A stretch of DNA of 64,000 nucleotides from Pseudomonas sp. R-28-1W-6 (lineage in GTDB: Bacteria; Pseudomonadota; Gammaproteobacteria; Pseudomonadales; Pseudomonadaceae): assembly GCF_009799925.1 (NCBI RefSeq), contig NZ_WELK01000007.1, positions 82,439-146,438 of the forward strand, given 5' to 3'. Under the pieces are notes generated by a model. That model worked only from the letters and a program-made list of their open reading frames with translations, was not told the origin of the DNA and did not search any database. Position 1 is the stretch's first letter. The number at the start of each line of letters is the position of its first letter. Positions 8,643 to 16,523 of the stretch are shown piece after piece. Made by a program: the position numbers and the translations under genes.

Positions 8643-9742
8643 AGATCCGCCAGCGGATGCGCGCCTTCCCACACCGCCTCGAAATGGGCGTCGATCACCG
8701 CCGGCGGGATGGTTGCCACGTCCGGCCAGTGCCAGCGCGGCGCCTGGTCCTTGTCGAGCAGGCGGGCGCGCACGCCTTCGGGGAATTCCGGGTGGCGGCA
8801 GCAGTTCAGGCTCATGGCGTATTCCATGCGGAACACCTCGGCCAGCGACAGGTGGCGGGCGCGGCGGATCTGCTGCCAGACCAGGTGGGCGGTGAGCGGG
8901 CAACCCTCGGCCAGGGTCTTGGCCGCGCGGGCCAGGAGCAGGTCGCTGTCGCCCTGCAGGGTGCCGAGGGCACGCCAGGCCGCAGGCAGGTCGGCCACGT
9001 CGAGCAGGGCGTCGAGGCGTTCGCGGCGCGGCAGCCACTGGGCCTGCGGCAGTTCGCTGCGAGCCTCGTGCTCCAGCGCGCGCAGCAGGCTGTTGAGCTG
9101 CTGGGCGGCCTGCTCCTGCCAGTTGAGCTGGCTCAGGCCGTGGAGCAGGGCGTCCTGCTGGTCGTCACGCAGGAAACGGTCGGCCAGGTTCAGGTCCAGG
9201 GCATCGCGGGCGTTGATGCCGCTGGCGGTGAGGCCGAGGAACAGGCCGAGCCTGCCCGGCAGGCGGGCGAGGAACCAGCTGCCGCCGACATCCGGGTACA
9301 GGCCGATGTTGATCTCCGGCATGCCCAGGCGGCTGCTCGGGGTGACGATGCGGATCGCCGCGCCCTGCATCAGGCCCATGCCGCCGCCCAGCACATGGCC
9401 ATGGGCCCAGCAGATCAGCGGCTTCGGGTAGGTGTGGATGAGGTGGTCGAGGCGGTATTCGTCGGCGAAGAAGCGCCGCGCCAGCGGCGGCACCTCGCCC
9501 GGGTGCTCACGGCACTGCTGCACCAGCTGCACCACGTCGCCGCCGGCGCAGAAGGCCTTGGGGCCGTTGCCGCGTAGCAGCACGCAGGCGATGCTCGGGT
9601 CAGCCGCCCAGGCGCGCAGCCTGGCGTCCAGCGCCTCGATCATCGGCAGGGTCAGGGCATTCAGGCTCTTCTCGGCATCCAGGCTGGCGATGCCGATGCG
9701 GTAGCCGTGCTGGGCGTGGCGCTCTTCGAAATGCACGTTCAT
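8639..9742 (-). CDS. 3-hydroxyisobutyryl-CoA hydrolase (enoyl-CoA hydratase family)
   Basis: The 367-residue crotonase-fold protein has the long C-terminus typical of HIBYL-CoA hydrolases rather than the roughly 260 residues of hydratases. Visible motifs are the oxyanion-hole segments KAFCAGGDV and HGHVLGGGMGL, and the hydrolase-type MPEINIGLYPDVGGSWFLARLPG. It releases free 3-hydroxyisobutyrate from its CoA ester, providing the substrate for MmsB. It follows the hydratase gene after a short gap that contains half of a GTAGGGTGCGCC repeat. Its stop codon overlaps the start of the PEP mutase-like gene. Confidence 0.87.
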   Translation of the reverse strand: MNVHFEERHAQHGYRIGIASLDAEKSLNALTLPMIEALDARLRAWAADPSIACVLLRGNGPKAFCAGGDVVQLVQQCREHPGEVPPLARRFFADEYRLDHLIHTYPKPLICWAHGHVLGGGMGLMQGAAIRIVTPSSRLGMPEINIGLYPDVGGSWFLARLPGRLGLFLGLTASGINARDALDLNLADRFLRDDQQDALLHGLSQLNWQEQAAQQLNSLLRALEHEARSELPQAQWLPRRERLDALLDVADLPAAWRALGTLQGDSDLLLARAAKTLAEGCPLTAHLVWQQIRRARHLSLAEVFRMEYAMSLNCCRHPEFPEGVRARLLDKDQAPRWHWPDVATIPPAVIDAHFEAVWEGAHPLADL

Positions 9743-9755
9743 CTTCGCGGTTCCT

Positions 9756-9776
9756 GGTGCGCGCGGCGCACCCTAC
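9756..9776. repeat. Single arm of the GTAGGGTGCGCC palindromic repeat (reverse orientation)
   Basis: GGTGCGCGCGGCGCACCCTAC sits in the 51-base gap between the hydratase and hydrolase genes. It is one base different from the perfect arms elsewhere in the window, and there is no partner arm. Confidence 0.65.
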
Positions 9777-9793
9777 GGGCGAGTGGGCGCCGA

Positions 9794-10612
9794 TTATTTG
9801 TTGCGCCACTGGGCGTCGCGTTTCTCGAGGAAGGCGTTGACCCCTTCGCGGGTGTCGTCGGCGTCGAACAGGTCGACGAAGCGCTCGCGCTCCTCGGGCA
9901 GCCAGGTGTTCGCGCCGCGTTCGCGTGCGCCCTGGATCAGCGGCTTGATGGTGCGCACCGCCACCGGGCTCTGCCGCGCCACCTTGGCCGCCAGCAGCAG
10001 GGCGTGGCCGCGGGCTTCGCCGCTGTCCACCACCTGCTCGACCAGGCCGATGCGCAGGGCGGTCTCGGCGTCGATGCGCTCGCCGCAGAGGATCATGCGC
10101 TTGGCCCAGCCTTCGCCGACCAGCCAGGGCAGCGCCTGGGTGCCGCCGGCACAGGGCAGCAGGCCGACGCTGGCTTCCGGCAGGGCCAGCTGGGCCTGGC
10201 GCTCGGCGATGCGGATGTCGCAGGCCAGGGCGCATTCCAGGCCACCGCCCATGGCGTAGCCGTTGATCGCGGCAATCGACACGCCGCGGAAATCGCGCAG
10301 GGCCTCGAAGGCCTCGCCGAAGCGCCGCGCCATCTCGCGGGCACGCGCCTTGTCGCCGTCGGCGAACAGGTTGAGGTCGGCGCCGGCGCTGAAGAACTTG
10401 CTGCCCTGGCCGGTCACCACCAGGGCGTAGATGTCGTCGTCGCGGTTGAGGTGCTCGATCAGCTGCTTGAGGCCGATCAGCGAGTCGCGGTCCCAGGTGT
10501 TGGCCGGCGGGTGGTTGAGGGTGATCAGCGCGGTGTGGCCGTGCTTTTCCACGGTGATCTTGTGGGTCAGGTCGAAGAGCCCGGGCTTGTAGGCTTCGAT
10601 GGCGTTGCTCAT
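9794..10612 (-). CDS. Enoyl-CoA hydratase of the valine operon
   Basis: The 272-residue crotonase-family protein has the oxyanion-hole segments SKFFSAGADLNLF and AINGYAMGGGLECALACD and the catalytic-loop region LPEASVGLLPCAGGTQ. The start at 10612 is supported by GAGGA eight bases upstream; an upstream in-frame extension would run into the repeat element at 10642. In context it should hydrate methacrylyl-CoA to 3-hydroxyisobutyryl-CoA, between the acyl-CoA dehydrogenase and the hydrolase. The exact substrate is inferred from operon position. Confidence 0.87.
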   Translation of the reverse strand: MSNAIEAYKPGLFDLTHKITVEKHGHTALITLNHPPANTWDRDSLIGLKQLIEHLNRDDDIYALVVTGQGSKFFSAGADLNLFADGDKARAREMARRFGEAFEALRDFRGVSIAAINGYAMGGGLECALACDIRIAERQAQLALPEASVGLLPCAGGTQALPWLVGEGWAKRMILCGERIDAETALRIGLVEQVVDSGEARGHALLLAAKVARQSPVAVRTIKPLIQGARERGANTWLPEERERFVDLFDADDTREGVNAFLEKRDAQWRNK

Positions 10613-10641
10613 AAAACATCCTCGTTTCTGCAATGGGCTTA

Positions 10642-10780
10642 GAACCTGTTCAGGATTTTGCGAGCTAGAGCCATGCAAGGCAAAAATAGGCGAGGAAGCG
10701 GAATGTACTTTTGTACATGAGCATTCCAAGCCTGTTTTTAACGCAGCAGGGCCGACGCGCAGCAAATCCTATGCAGGTTC
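10642..10780. repeat. MITE-like palindromic element, copy A (139 bp)
   Basis: The element starts GAACCTG and ends CAGGTTC, with terminal inverted repeats and nested inner inverted repeats (for example GGAATGTAC and GTACATGAGCATTCC around the centre). It is flanked by TTA at 10639-10641 and TTA at 10781-10783. The right TTA is the stop codon (TAA on the minus strand) of the acyl-CoA dehydrogenase gene. It is related to the copies at 14824, 43506, 50715 and 52386, and no credible protein is encoded. Confidence 0.85.
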
Positions 10781-11944
10781 TTACAGCAGGCGATCGAGCA
10801 TGCCGCCCTGGTCCAGCAGGCGACGGGCGATGATCACCCGCATGATCTCGTTGGTGCCCTCCAGGATCTGGTGCACGCGGCTGTCGCGCACCCAGCGTTC
10901 CAGCGGGTAGTCGTTGAGGTAACCATAGCCGCCGTGCAGCTGCAGGGCCTCGTTGCACAGGGTGAAACAGTGGTCGGTGGCGAAGCGCTTGGCCATGGCG
11001 CAGTACAGGCTGGCCTCGCCGTGGCCGTTGTCCAGCTTGTGCGCGGCCAGGCGCACCATCTGCCGGCTGGCGGTGAGGTCGGTGAGCATGTCGGCCAGCT
11101 TGAACTGCAGTGCCTGGAATTCGCTGAGCGCCTTGCCGAACTGCTTGCGCTCCTCGACGTAGCGCAGGCTCTGCTCCAGCGCCGCCTGGGCCGCGCCCAG
11201 CGAGCAGCTGGCGATGTTGATGCGGCCGCCGTCCAGGCCCTTCATGGCATAGACGAAGCCCTGGCCTTCCGGGCCGATGCGGTTGCCGGCGGGGATGCGC
11301 ACGCCCTCGAAGGTGATCGAGCGGGTCGGCTGCGCACGCCAGCCCATCTTCAGTTCGTTGCGCCCGTACTTCACCCCCGGCGCGTCGCCCGGCACCAGGA
11401 AGCAGGACACGCCCTTGGCGCCGTCCTCGCCGGTGCGCGCCATGACGATCAGCACGTCGGTGCTGCCGGCGCCGGAGATAAAGCACTTGCTGCCGTCGAT
11501 CACGTAGTCGTCGCCGTCACGCCTGGCGCGGGTGCGCAGGCGGGCGGCGTCGGAACCGGCGTCCGGCTCGGTCAGGCAGTAGGAGGCCAGCAGTTCGCCG
11601 CTGGTCAGGCGCGGCAGCCAGGCGTCCTTCAACGCCTGGTCGGCGAAGCTGGCGAGCATCCACGAGGCCATGTTGTGGATGGTGAGGAACGCCGTGGTGG
11701 CGATACAGCCGGCGGACAACTGCTCGAAGATCAACGAACTGGACAGGCGCGACAGCCCCAGGCCGCCGTCCTCCTCCTTGATGTACAGGGCCAGGTAGCC
11801 CTGTTCGGCGGCGCGTTTGATCACGTCCACCGGGAAGTGGTGGTCGCGGTCCCAGTCTGCTGCGTGGGGGGCCAGCTCCCGCGCGGCGAAGGCGCGGGCG
11901 CTGTGTACCAGCAGGCGTTGTTCATCGCTCAGTTCAAAGTCCAT
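10781..11944 (-). CDS. Acyl-CoA dehydrogenase, probably isobutyryl-CoA dehydrogenase
   Basis: The 387-residue flavoprotein has the acyl-CoA dehydrogenase N-terminal, middle (CLTEPDAGSDAARLRT) and C-terminal domains. The signature VHQILEGTNEIMRVI contains the likely catalytic Glu near residue 362. The sequence resembles the ACAD8 (isobutyryl-CoA) branch, and the operon context fits oxidation of isobutyryl-CoA to methacrylyl-CoA. The stop codon TAA at 10783-10781 coincides with the flank of repeat copy A. The gene begins six bases after the upstream binding-protein gene ends. Confidence 0.88.
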   Translation of the reverse strand: MDFELSDEQRLLVHSARAFAARELAPHAADWDRDHHFPVDVIKRAAEQGYLALYIKEEDGGLGLSRLSSSLIFEQLSAGCIATTAFLTIHNMASWMLASFADQALKDAWLPRLTSGELLASYCLTEPDAGSDAARLRTRARRDGDDYVIDGSKCFISGAGSTDVLIVMARTGEDGAKGVSCFLVPGDAPGVKYGRNELKMGWRAQPTRSITFEGVRIPAGNRIGPEGQGFVYAMKGLDGGRINIASCSLGAAQAALEQSLRYVEERKQFGKALSEFQALQFKLADMLTDLTASRQMVRLAAHKLDNGHGEASLYCAMAKRFATDHCFTLCNEALQLHGGYGYLNDYPLERWVRDSRVHQILEGTNEIMRVIIARRLLDQGGMLDRLL

Positions 11945-11950
11945 GGGCTC

Positions 11951-13198
11951 TCACTGCAAGGTCGGGGGTTGTTTGGCGGCGCTGCGCTCGGCCTGCCATT
12001 CGGCCAGGCTGGGCGCGGCTTGCTCGCCGTCCAGTTGATGCACGATCTCGAAATAATCCTGGCGGCGCGGGTCCTTCATCACCTCGGCGCGCGGCTTGAC
12101 CTGGACGGCATACACCGTCTGCACGTTCTGGTGGTCGAAGGCGCGCCATTGCTGCTTGCCCTTGAGCAGGCTGTAGCTGTGGCCTTCCAGGGCCTGGATC
12201 AGCGCCTCGCTGTCGAGGCTCTTGGCCCGCTTGGCGGCGTCGGCCCACTGGTAGACGATGCTGTAGGCCGAGGCGGCGGAGCTGGACGGGTAGACCTCGT
12301 AGCGTTCGTTGAACGCCTTGACGAAGGCCATGCCACGTTCCGAGCCTTCGCGCTGGGGCACCTGCCAGGTCCAGGGTTCAGTGCCGAGCACGCCTTCCAT
12401 CAGGCTCGGGCCGGCCTGCTCGACGATGCTCTGGGTCAGGTTGGGCGCGACGATCTGCATGCGCTGGTTCAGGCCGAGGTCCTCGACGATGCGCATGGCG
12501 CGCACCAGGTCTTCGCCGAACAGCACCAGCACCAGCACCTCGCTGCTGCTGGCCGCGGCCTGGGTCAGGGCGTTCTGGTAGTCGGCGATGCGCGCGCCGG
12601 GGAAGGGCACCTTGAGGCCCGGGTTCTGCCCCGGGTCCTGGGTGCCGGTGGTCTCGCGCAGCGAGCTTTCCGTGGTGTTGCCCCAGGTGTAGTCGGCGGT
12701 CACGTAGAAGTAGCGCTTGCCCGGCAGGGTCTTGGCCAGGTGCTGGCCGAGCACGCGGGCGCTCATCCAGGCGCTGTTGCACTCGCGGAACAGGTAGCGC
12801 TGGCCATCCTTGCCGGTGGTGTCGTTGGAGTAGGTGAGGGTGCCGAAGTACAGCAGGCCGCGTTCGCGGGCGCGCTTGCCGGCGGCGATGGCCACCGCGC
12901 TGGAGGCGCCGCCGAAGAGCATGGCCGCGCCTTCGTCGGCCAGCTTGTCGACGTTCTTCACCGCCTTTTCCGGGCGCGAGGCGCTGTCCTTGCTGGACAG
13001 GCGCAAGGGCCGGCCGAGTACGCCGCCCTGGGCGTTCAGCTCGTCGATGGCCAGCAGGGCGCCGCGCATCTGGGCCAATCCTTCTTCCTTATAGGGGCCG
13101 GTGCGCGGGTAGTTGAGGCCGAGGGTTATCGGCTCGGCAGCCTGCGCGCAGGCGGTGATCCCGGCCCAGAGGGCCAGGGTGGCAGTCAGTCGTTTCAT
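11951..13198 (-). CDS. Periplasmic substrate-binding protein of branched-chain amino acid ABC type
   Basis: The 415-residue Leu/Ile/Val-binding-protein-like protein (type I periplasmic fold) has a signal peptide ending near AQAAEPITLGL. It then shows the family opening LNYPRTGPYKEEGLAQMRGA. The ATG at 13198 is preferred to one at 13210 because GGAGG lies five bases upstream of it. No ABC permease or ATPase genes are in the operon, so it is either an orphan receptor or shares another transporter. A ligand related to branched-chain acids is inferred from position only. Confidence 0.82.
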   Translation of the reverse strand: MKRLTATLALWAGITACAQAAEPITLGLNYPRTGPYKEEGLAQMRGALLAIDELNAQGGVLGRPLRLSSKDSASRPEKAVKNVDKLADEGAAMLFGGASSAVAIAAGKRARERGLLYFGTLTYSNDTTGKDGQRYLFRECNSAWMSARVLGQHLAKTLPGKRYFYVTADYTWGNTTESSLRETTGTQDPGQNPGLKVPFPGARIADYQNALTQAAASSSEVLVLVLFGEDLVRAMRIVEDLGLNQRMQIVAPNLTQSIVEQAGPSLMEGVLGTEPWTWQVPQREGSERGMAFVKAFNERYEVYPSSSAASAYSIVYQWADAAKRAKSLDSEALIQALEGHSYSLLKGKQQWRAFDHQNVQTVYAVQVKPRAEVMKDPRRQDYFEIVHQLDGEQAAPSLAEWQAERSAAKQPPTLQ

Positions 13199-13304
13199 TG
13201 CATCCTCCATGTTCTTGTTGTGCCGGGGCCGACTGTGAGGCTACGGCGAGCGGGGAGGCATTCTCTTTTGGTCGTATGGGCAGCGTATTGCAGTGGGTCA
13301 ATGT

Positions 13305-14798
13305 TCACTTCAATTGGATGGTCATGTTCGGCCCGCTCACGGGCGTGTCGTCGAACCAGCGGCTGGTGACGGTCTTGGTCTCGGTATAGAAGCGCACCGC
13401 CTGCTTGCCGTAGGCGTGCAGGTCGCCATAGAAGGAACCCTTCCAGCCGGTGAAGGAGAAGAACGGCAGCGGCACCGGAATCGCCACGTTGATGCCCACC
13501 TGGCCGACTTCCACCGCGTGCTGGTAATGCCGCGCGGCGCCGCCGGAGCGGGTGAAGATCGAGGTGCCGTTGCCGTAGGGGCTGGCGTTGACCAGCTCGA
13601 TGGCCTGTTCCAGGGTGTCGACCTCCATGCACACCAGCACCGGGCCGAAGATCTCCTCGCGGTACAGGCCCATCTTCGGAGTCACCCCGCGGAACAGGGT
13701 CGGGCCCAGCCAGTTGCCGTTCGGGTAGCCCGGCACCGTGCAGTGCGAGCCATCGACCAGACACTCGGCACCTTCGGCCTTGCCCTCGGCGATCAGGCGC
13801 AGCACGCGCTGTTTGGCCTGCTGGCTGATCAGCGGGCCGTAGGCGGCGCTCGCGTCGTTCCAGTAGCCCGGTTTCAGTTCGGCGATCTGCGCCGCCAGTT
13901 CGTCGATCCAGGCCTTCGACTCGCCGACGAACACCGCCACGCTGATCGCCATGCAGCGCTGGCCGGCGGCGCCGCAGCTGGCGCCGAGCAGGTTGCTGAT
14001 GACCTGGTCCTTGGGCGCGTCGGGCATGATCACCATGTGGTTCTTCGCCCCGGCGAAGGCCTGCACCCGCTTCAGGTGCTGGGTGCCAGTGCGGTAGATG
14101 TGCTGGCCCACCGGCACCGAACCGACGAAGGAGATAGCGCGGATGTCCTCGTGCACCAGCAGGGCGTCGACCACCTCGCGGCCGCCATGCAGCACCTGCA
14201 GCACGCCCTTGGGCGCGCCGGCCTCGATGAACAGTTCCGCCAGCCTGTTCGGCGTCAGCGGGTCCTGCTCGGACGGCTTGAGGATGAAGCTGTTGCCGCA
14301 GGCGATGGCCAGCGGAAACATCCACAGCGGGATCATTGCCGGGAAGTTGAACGGGGTGATGCCCACGCACACGCCGAGCGGCTGGATATAGCTGGCGGTG
14401 TCGATCTCGCGGGCGACGTTCTCCACCGTTTCGCCCATCATCAGGCTGCAGATGTTGGCGGCGTGCTCGGCCACCTCGATGCCGCGCCAGACATCGCCCT
14501 TGGCGTCGGCGAAGGTCTTGCCGGTCTCGCCGGCGAGGATCTCGGCCAGCTCGTCGTGGTGTTCCTTGAGCAGGTGCTGGTAGCGCAGCATCAGCCGCGC
14601 GCGTTCCGGTAGCGCGACCTCGCGCCAGGTGAGGAAGGCGCTCTTGGCACTGGCGATGGCCGCCTCGATTTCATCAACGGTGGCCTTCGGTGCCAGGGCC
14701 AGGACTTCCTGGGTGGCCGGGTCGGTCACTTCGATCAGTTCACGGGAGTGGCTGGCTTGCCACTCGCCTGCGATCAGCTGGGGGATCACGCGGGCCAT
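13305..14798 (-). CDS. mmsA: Methylmalonate-semialdehyde dehydrogenase (CoA-acylating)
   Basis: The 497-residue aldehyde dehydrogenase has [20 protein letters not shown] near 149-168, the nucleotide-binding region [12 protein letters not shown] and the catalytic Cys282 in [10 protein letters not shown], all characteristic of MmsA. It converts methylmalonate semialdehyde to propionyl-CoA, the end of valine and thymine breakdown. AGGAG lies a few bases upstream of the ATG. It is the first gene of the operon and is divergent from mmsR. A 167-bp repeat ends 25 bases before its start codon, inside the predicted leader. Confidence 0.95.
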   Translation of the reverse strand: MARVIPQLIAGEWQASHSRELIEVTDPATQEVLALAPKATVDEIEAAIASAKSAFLTWREVALPERARLMLRYQHLLKEHHDELAEILAGETGKTFADAKGDVWRGIEVAEHAANICSLMMGETVENVAREIDTASYIQPLGVCVGITPFNFPAMIPLWMFPLAIACGNSFILKPSEQDPLTPNRLAELFIEAGAPKGVLQVLHGGREVVDALLVHEDIRAISFVGSVPVGQHIYRTGTQHLKRVQAFAGAKNHMVIMPDAPKDQVISNLLGASCGAAGQRCMAISVAVFVGESKAWIDELAAQIAELKPGYWNDASAAYGPLISQQAKQRVLRLIAEGKAEGAECLVDGSHCTVPGYPNGNWLGPTLFRGVTPKMGLYREEIFGPVLVCMEVDTLEQAIELVNASPYGNGTSIFTRSGGAARHYQHAVEVGQVGINVAIPVPLPFFSFTGWKGSFYGDLHAYGKQAVRFYTETKTVTSRWFDDTPVSGPNMTIQLK

Positions 14799-14823
14799 CA
14801 GGTATCTCCTGAACTTATTCTTG

Positions 14824-14990
14824 GATTCAGTTCACGATCTGCTGCGCGTCGGCCATACGGCGTTAAAACTGGCCTCGGGATGCTCATTTACAATTCGTAA
14901 ACTCCGCTCCCTCGGCCGTTTGACCAGCCGAAGGCTGTTACTAACGTTGCGCCTTGTCTGGCTCTAGCTCGCGAGATCGTGAGCAGAATC
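14824..14990. repeat. MITE-like palindromic element, copy B (167 bp, long form)
   Basis: Terminal repeats GATTCAGTTCACGATC and GATCGTGAGCAGAATC enclose the same interior as the other copies (GCGTTAAAA, CTCATTTAC, GTAAACTCCGC, CCTTGTCTGGCTCTAG). It carries an extra segment of about 27 bases (GACCAGCCGAAGGCTGTTAC and following) that is shared only with copy E. The flanks are TTG and GTG, so no duplication is visible. It lies between the mmsA start codon and the predicted mmsA promoter. Confidence 0.8.
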
Positions 14991-15002
14991 GTGTGCCCTT
15001 GT

Positions 15003-15064
15003 TATAGCCACTGCGTGAAGGCTTGTGGATTGACGATCTTGCCGGTTGGATGGACGATCTTGGG
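15003..15064 (-). promoter_or_regulatory. Predicted MmsR operator and mmsA promoter
   Basis: Two direct repeats, GGATTGACGATCTTG at 15029-15043 and GGATGGACGATCTTG at 15050-15064, match at 14 of 15 positions. They are spaced exactly 21 bases, two helical turns, as expected for an AraC-family activator. On the minus strand the repeat nearer mmsA overlaps a possible -35 (TCCACA, 15031-15026), followed at 17 bases by TATAAC (15008-15003). This is sequence inference guided by the flanking mmsR gene. Confidence 0.65.
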
Positions 15065-15150
15065 ATTAGTCGTGGTCGCTCCGCTGGTTTTCGCCGGCGG
15101 GGCGACGACCGGTACGAGCACAAATCAGCGCCGCCTGAGGGAGCCGTTGC

Positions 15151-16032
15151 ATGAAAGCCCACGTGGAAACCTCCAACTGGCCGTTGCCGGCCAATGGCCT
15201 GCGCTTCATCACCCCGCCCAGGCTGCGGCGCCTGCTGGCGCGCCAGCCGCTGGCCGCCGGCTGTTTTCCGCTGGCCCTGGGTTTCTACCCGGAAGCGGCC
15301 GGGCACCGCATGCAACGCCAGCAGCCGGACGATCATCTGCTGATCTACTGCCGGGCCGGGCGCGGCTGGCTGGACAGCGAGGATGGACGATTAGAAGTTG
15401 GCGGTGGCGATTTGCTGCTGCTGCCCAAGGGCCAGGCGCATGCCTACGGCGCCGATGCCGAACGGCCCTGGACCCTGTACTGGGTGCACTTCGACGGCAG
15501 CCTCGGCGAGGACTTCCTGCGCCTGCTCGGCCCGGCCCGGCTGCGCCGCATCGGCGTGCAGCCACGCCTGCTGGCCGAGTTCGACGCGCTGCTCGGCCTG
15601 CACCGCCAGGGCCTCAACCTGCCGCACTTCATCCATGCCGCGCACCAGCTGCAGGCGCTGCTCAGCTCCCTGGCGGTATTGCCGGCGCGGGCCAACCTCA
15701 AGTCCGGCCGGGTGCTGGATGTGGACGCGGTGCAGGCGGTGATGCGCGCCCATCTGCACGACAGTCTCAACCTCGACGAGCTGGCGGCGCAGTTCAAGCT
15801 GTCGCGCTTCCACTTCGCCAAGACCTACCGCGCGCTGACCGGCCATGCGCCGATCCAGGACTTCATCAACCTGAAAATGGCCCACGCCTGCCGCCTGCTC
15901 GACCAGGGCAGCCTGGAGGTGCGGCAGATCGGCGAGCAGCTGGGCTACGACGATCCCTATTACTTCTCGCGGCTGTTTCGCAAGGTGGTGGGCATGGCGC
16001 CGAGCCATTACCGGGCGTTGCACCAGGGTTGA
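15151..16032 (+). CDS. mmsR: AraC-family transcriptional activator of the mms operon
   Basis: The 293-residue regulator has an AraC-type cupin sensing domain in the first half (DHLLIYCRAGRGWL; LLLLPKGQAHAYGAD). The C-terminal pair of helix-turn-helix motifs includes LNLDELAAQFKLSRFHFAKTYRALTG and IGEQLGYDDPYYFSRLFRKVVGM. GAGGGAG precedes the ATG. Divergent placement from mmsA matches the known Pseudomonas mmsR-mmsAB layout, where MmsR activates the operon. The tandem repeats at 15029-15064 are its likely site. A 12-bp hairpin follows the gene. Confidence 0.92.
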   Translation: MKAHVETSNWPLPANGLRFITPPRLRRLLARQPLAAGCFPLALGFYPEAAGHRMQRQQPDDHLLIYCRAGRGWLDSEDGRLEVGGGDLLLLPKGQAHAYGADAERPWTLYWVHFDGSLGEDFLRLLGPARLRRIGVQPRLLAEFDALLGLHRQGLNLPHFIHAAHQLQALLSSLAVLPARANLKSGRVLDVDAVQAVMRAHLHDSLNLDELAAQFKLSRFHFAKTYRALTGHAPIQDFINLKMAHACRLLDQGSLEVRQIGEQLGYDDPYYFSRLFRKVVGMAPSHYRALHQG

Positions 16033-16038
16033 GGCAGG

Positions 16039-16075
16039 GCAAAGGCCATGGACAGGGGATGTTCATGGCCTTTGC
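16039..16075. terminator. Stem-loop between convergent mmsR and thioredoxin-like gene
   Basis: GCAAAGGCCATG and CATGGCCTTTGC form a perfect 12-bp stem with a 13-base loop directly after mmsR. There is no T tract, so termination activity is uncertain. Confidence 0.5.
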
Positions 16076-16178
16076 GGGCTGCCGGCGGCTTCACCCGGCG
16101 CAGTACTGCTTTGCCGGTGCTACCCGCGCGGTTTTCTGGCCACCCGGCAAGGGGATGCCGAGGGCGAGGGTGGCTTGC

Positions 16179-16409
16179 CTATTTGAGATCGGCGATGGCG
16201 GCGCCGAAGTTCAGGTGCAGCACCTGGCTTCCGACCACCAGGGCGGGCACCGACTTGACGCCGGCGGCCTCGGCCTCGGCAATGCGGCTCGGCACGTTAC
16301 CGAGGTGCACCACCTCGACCTGCACGTTCGGGTCCAGCAGGTTGAGCAGGGTTTGTTCGGCTTCGACACATACGGGGCAACCGGCGTGGTAGTAGCGGGC
16401 AGTAGTCAT
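16179..16409 (-). CDS. Small thioredoxin/glutaredoxin-fold protein
   Basis: The 76-residue protein has a CPVC redox motif at residues 11-14 (YYHAGCPVCVEAEQTLL) and a downstream cis-Pro segment VKSVPALVVG, both typical of the thioredoxin fold. There is no signal peptide, so it should be cytoplasmic. AGGAG precedes the ATG. It is divergent from the MarR-family gene at 16524, and the shared intergenic region contains repeated GTATCG/CGATAC sites, suggesting the regulator controls it. The redox partner is unknown. Confidence 0.8.
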   Translation of the reverse strand: MTTARYYHAGCPVCVEAEQTLLNLLDPNVQVEVVHLGNVPSRIAEAEAAGVKSVPALVVGSQVLHLNFGAAIADLK

Positions 16410-16431
16410 TGCATGTTCTCCTAGAATTTAA

Positions 16432-16507
16432 GTATCGGATCGATACCGTTTGCAGGTTACCGATGTACCCGGCTTTGTCAATATGGTTTTTATTCGATAC
16501 TATTTGC
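16432..16507. promoter_or_regulatory. Operator-like repeats between thioredoxin-like gene and marR-type gene
   Basis: A perfect inverted repeat GTATCG-GAT-CGATAC occupies 16432-16446. In addition, CGATACCGTTTGC at 16441-16453 is repeated as CGATACTATTTGC at 16495-16507, 54 bases apart. They flank the divergent promoters of the two genes, as expected for autoregulation by a MarR-family dimer. The protein assignment is inferred. Confidence 0.6.
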
Positions 16508-16523
16508 CCGGAGGAGTGATTCC

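Noticed and set aside
10641..10765. An N-terminal extension of the enoyl-CoA hydratase reading through repeat copy A
   Set aside because: The frame is open through the element, but the proper start at 10612 has a good ribosome site and gives the family N-terminus.
10871..13369. A long plus-strand frame (about 830 codons) opposite the acyl-CoA dehydrogenase and binding-protein genes
   Set aside because: Shadow of codon bias in the real minus-strand genes; no ribosome site or recognisable domain.
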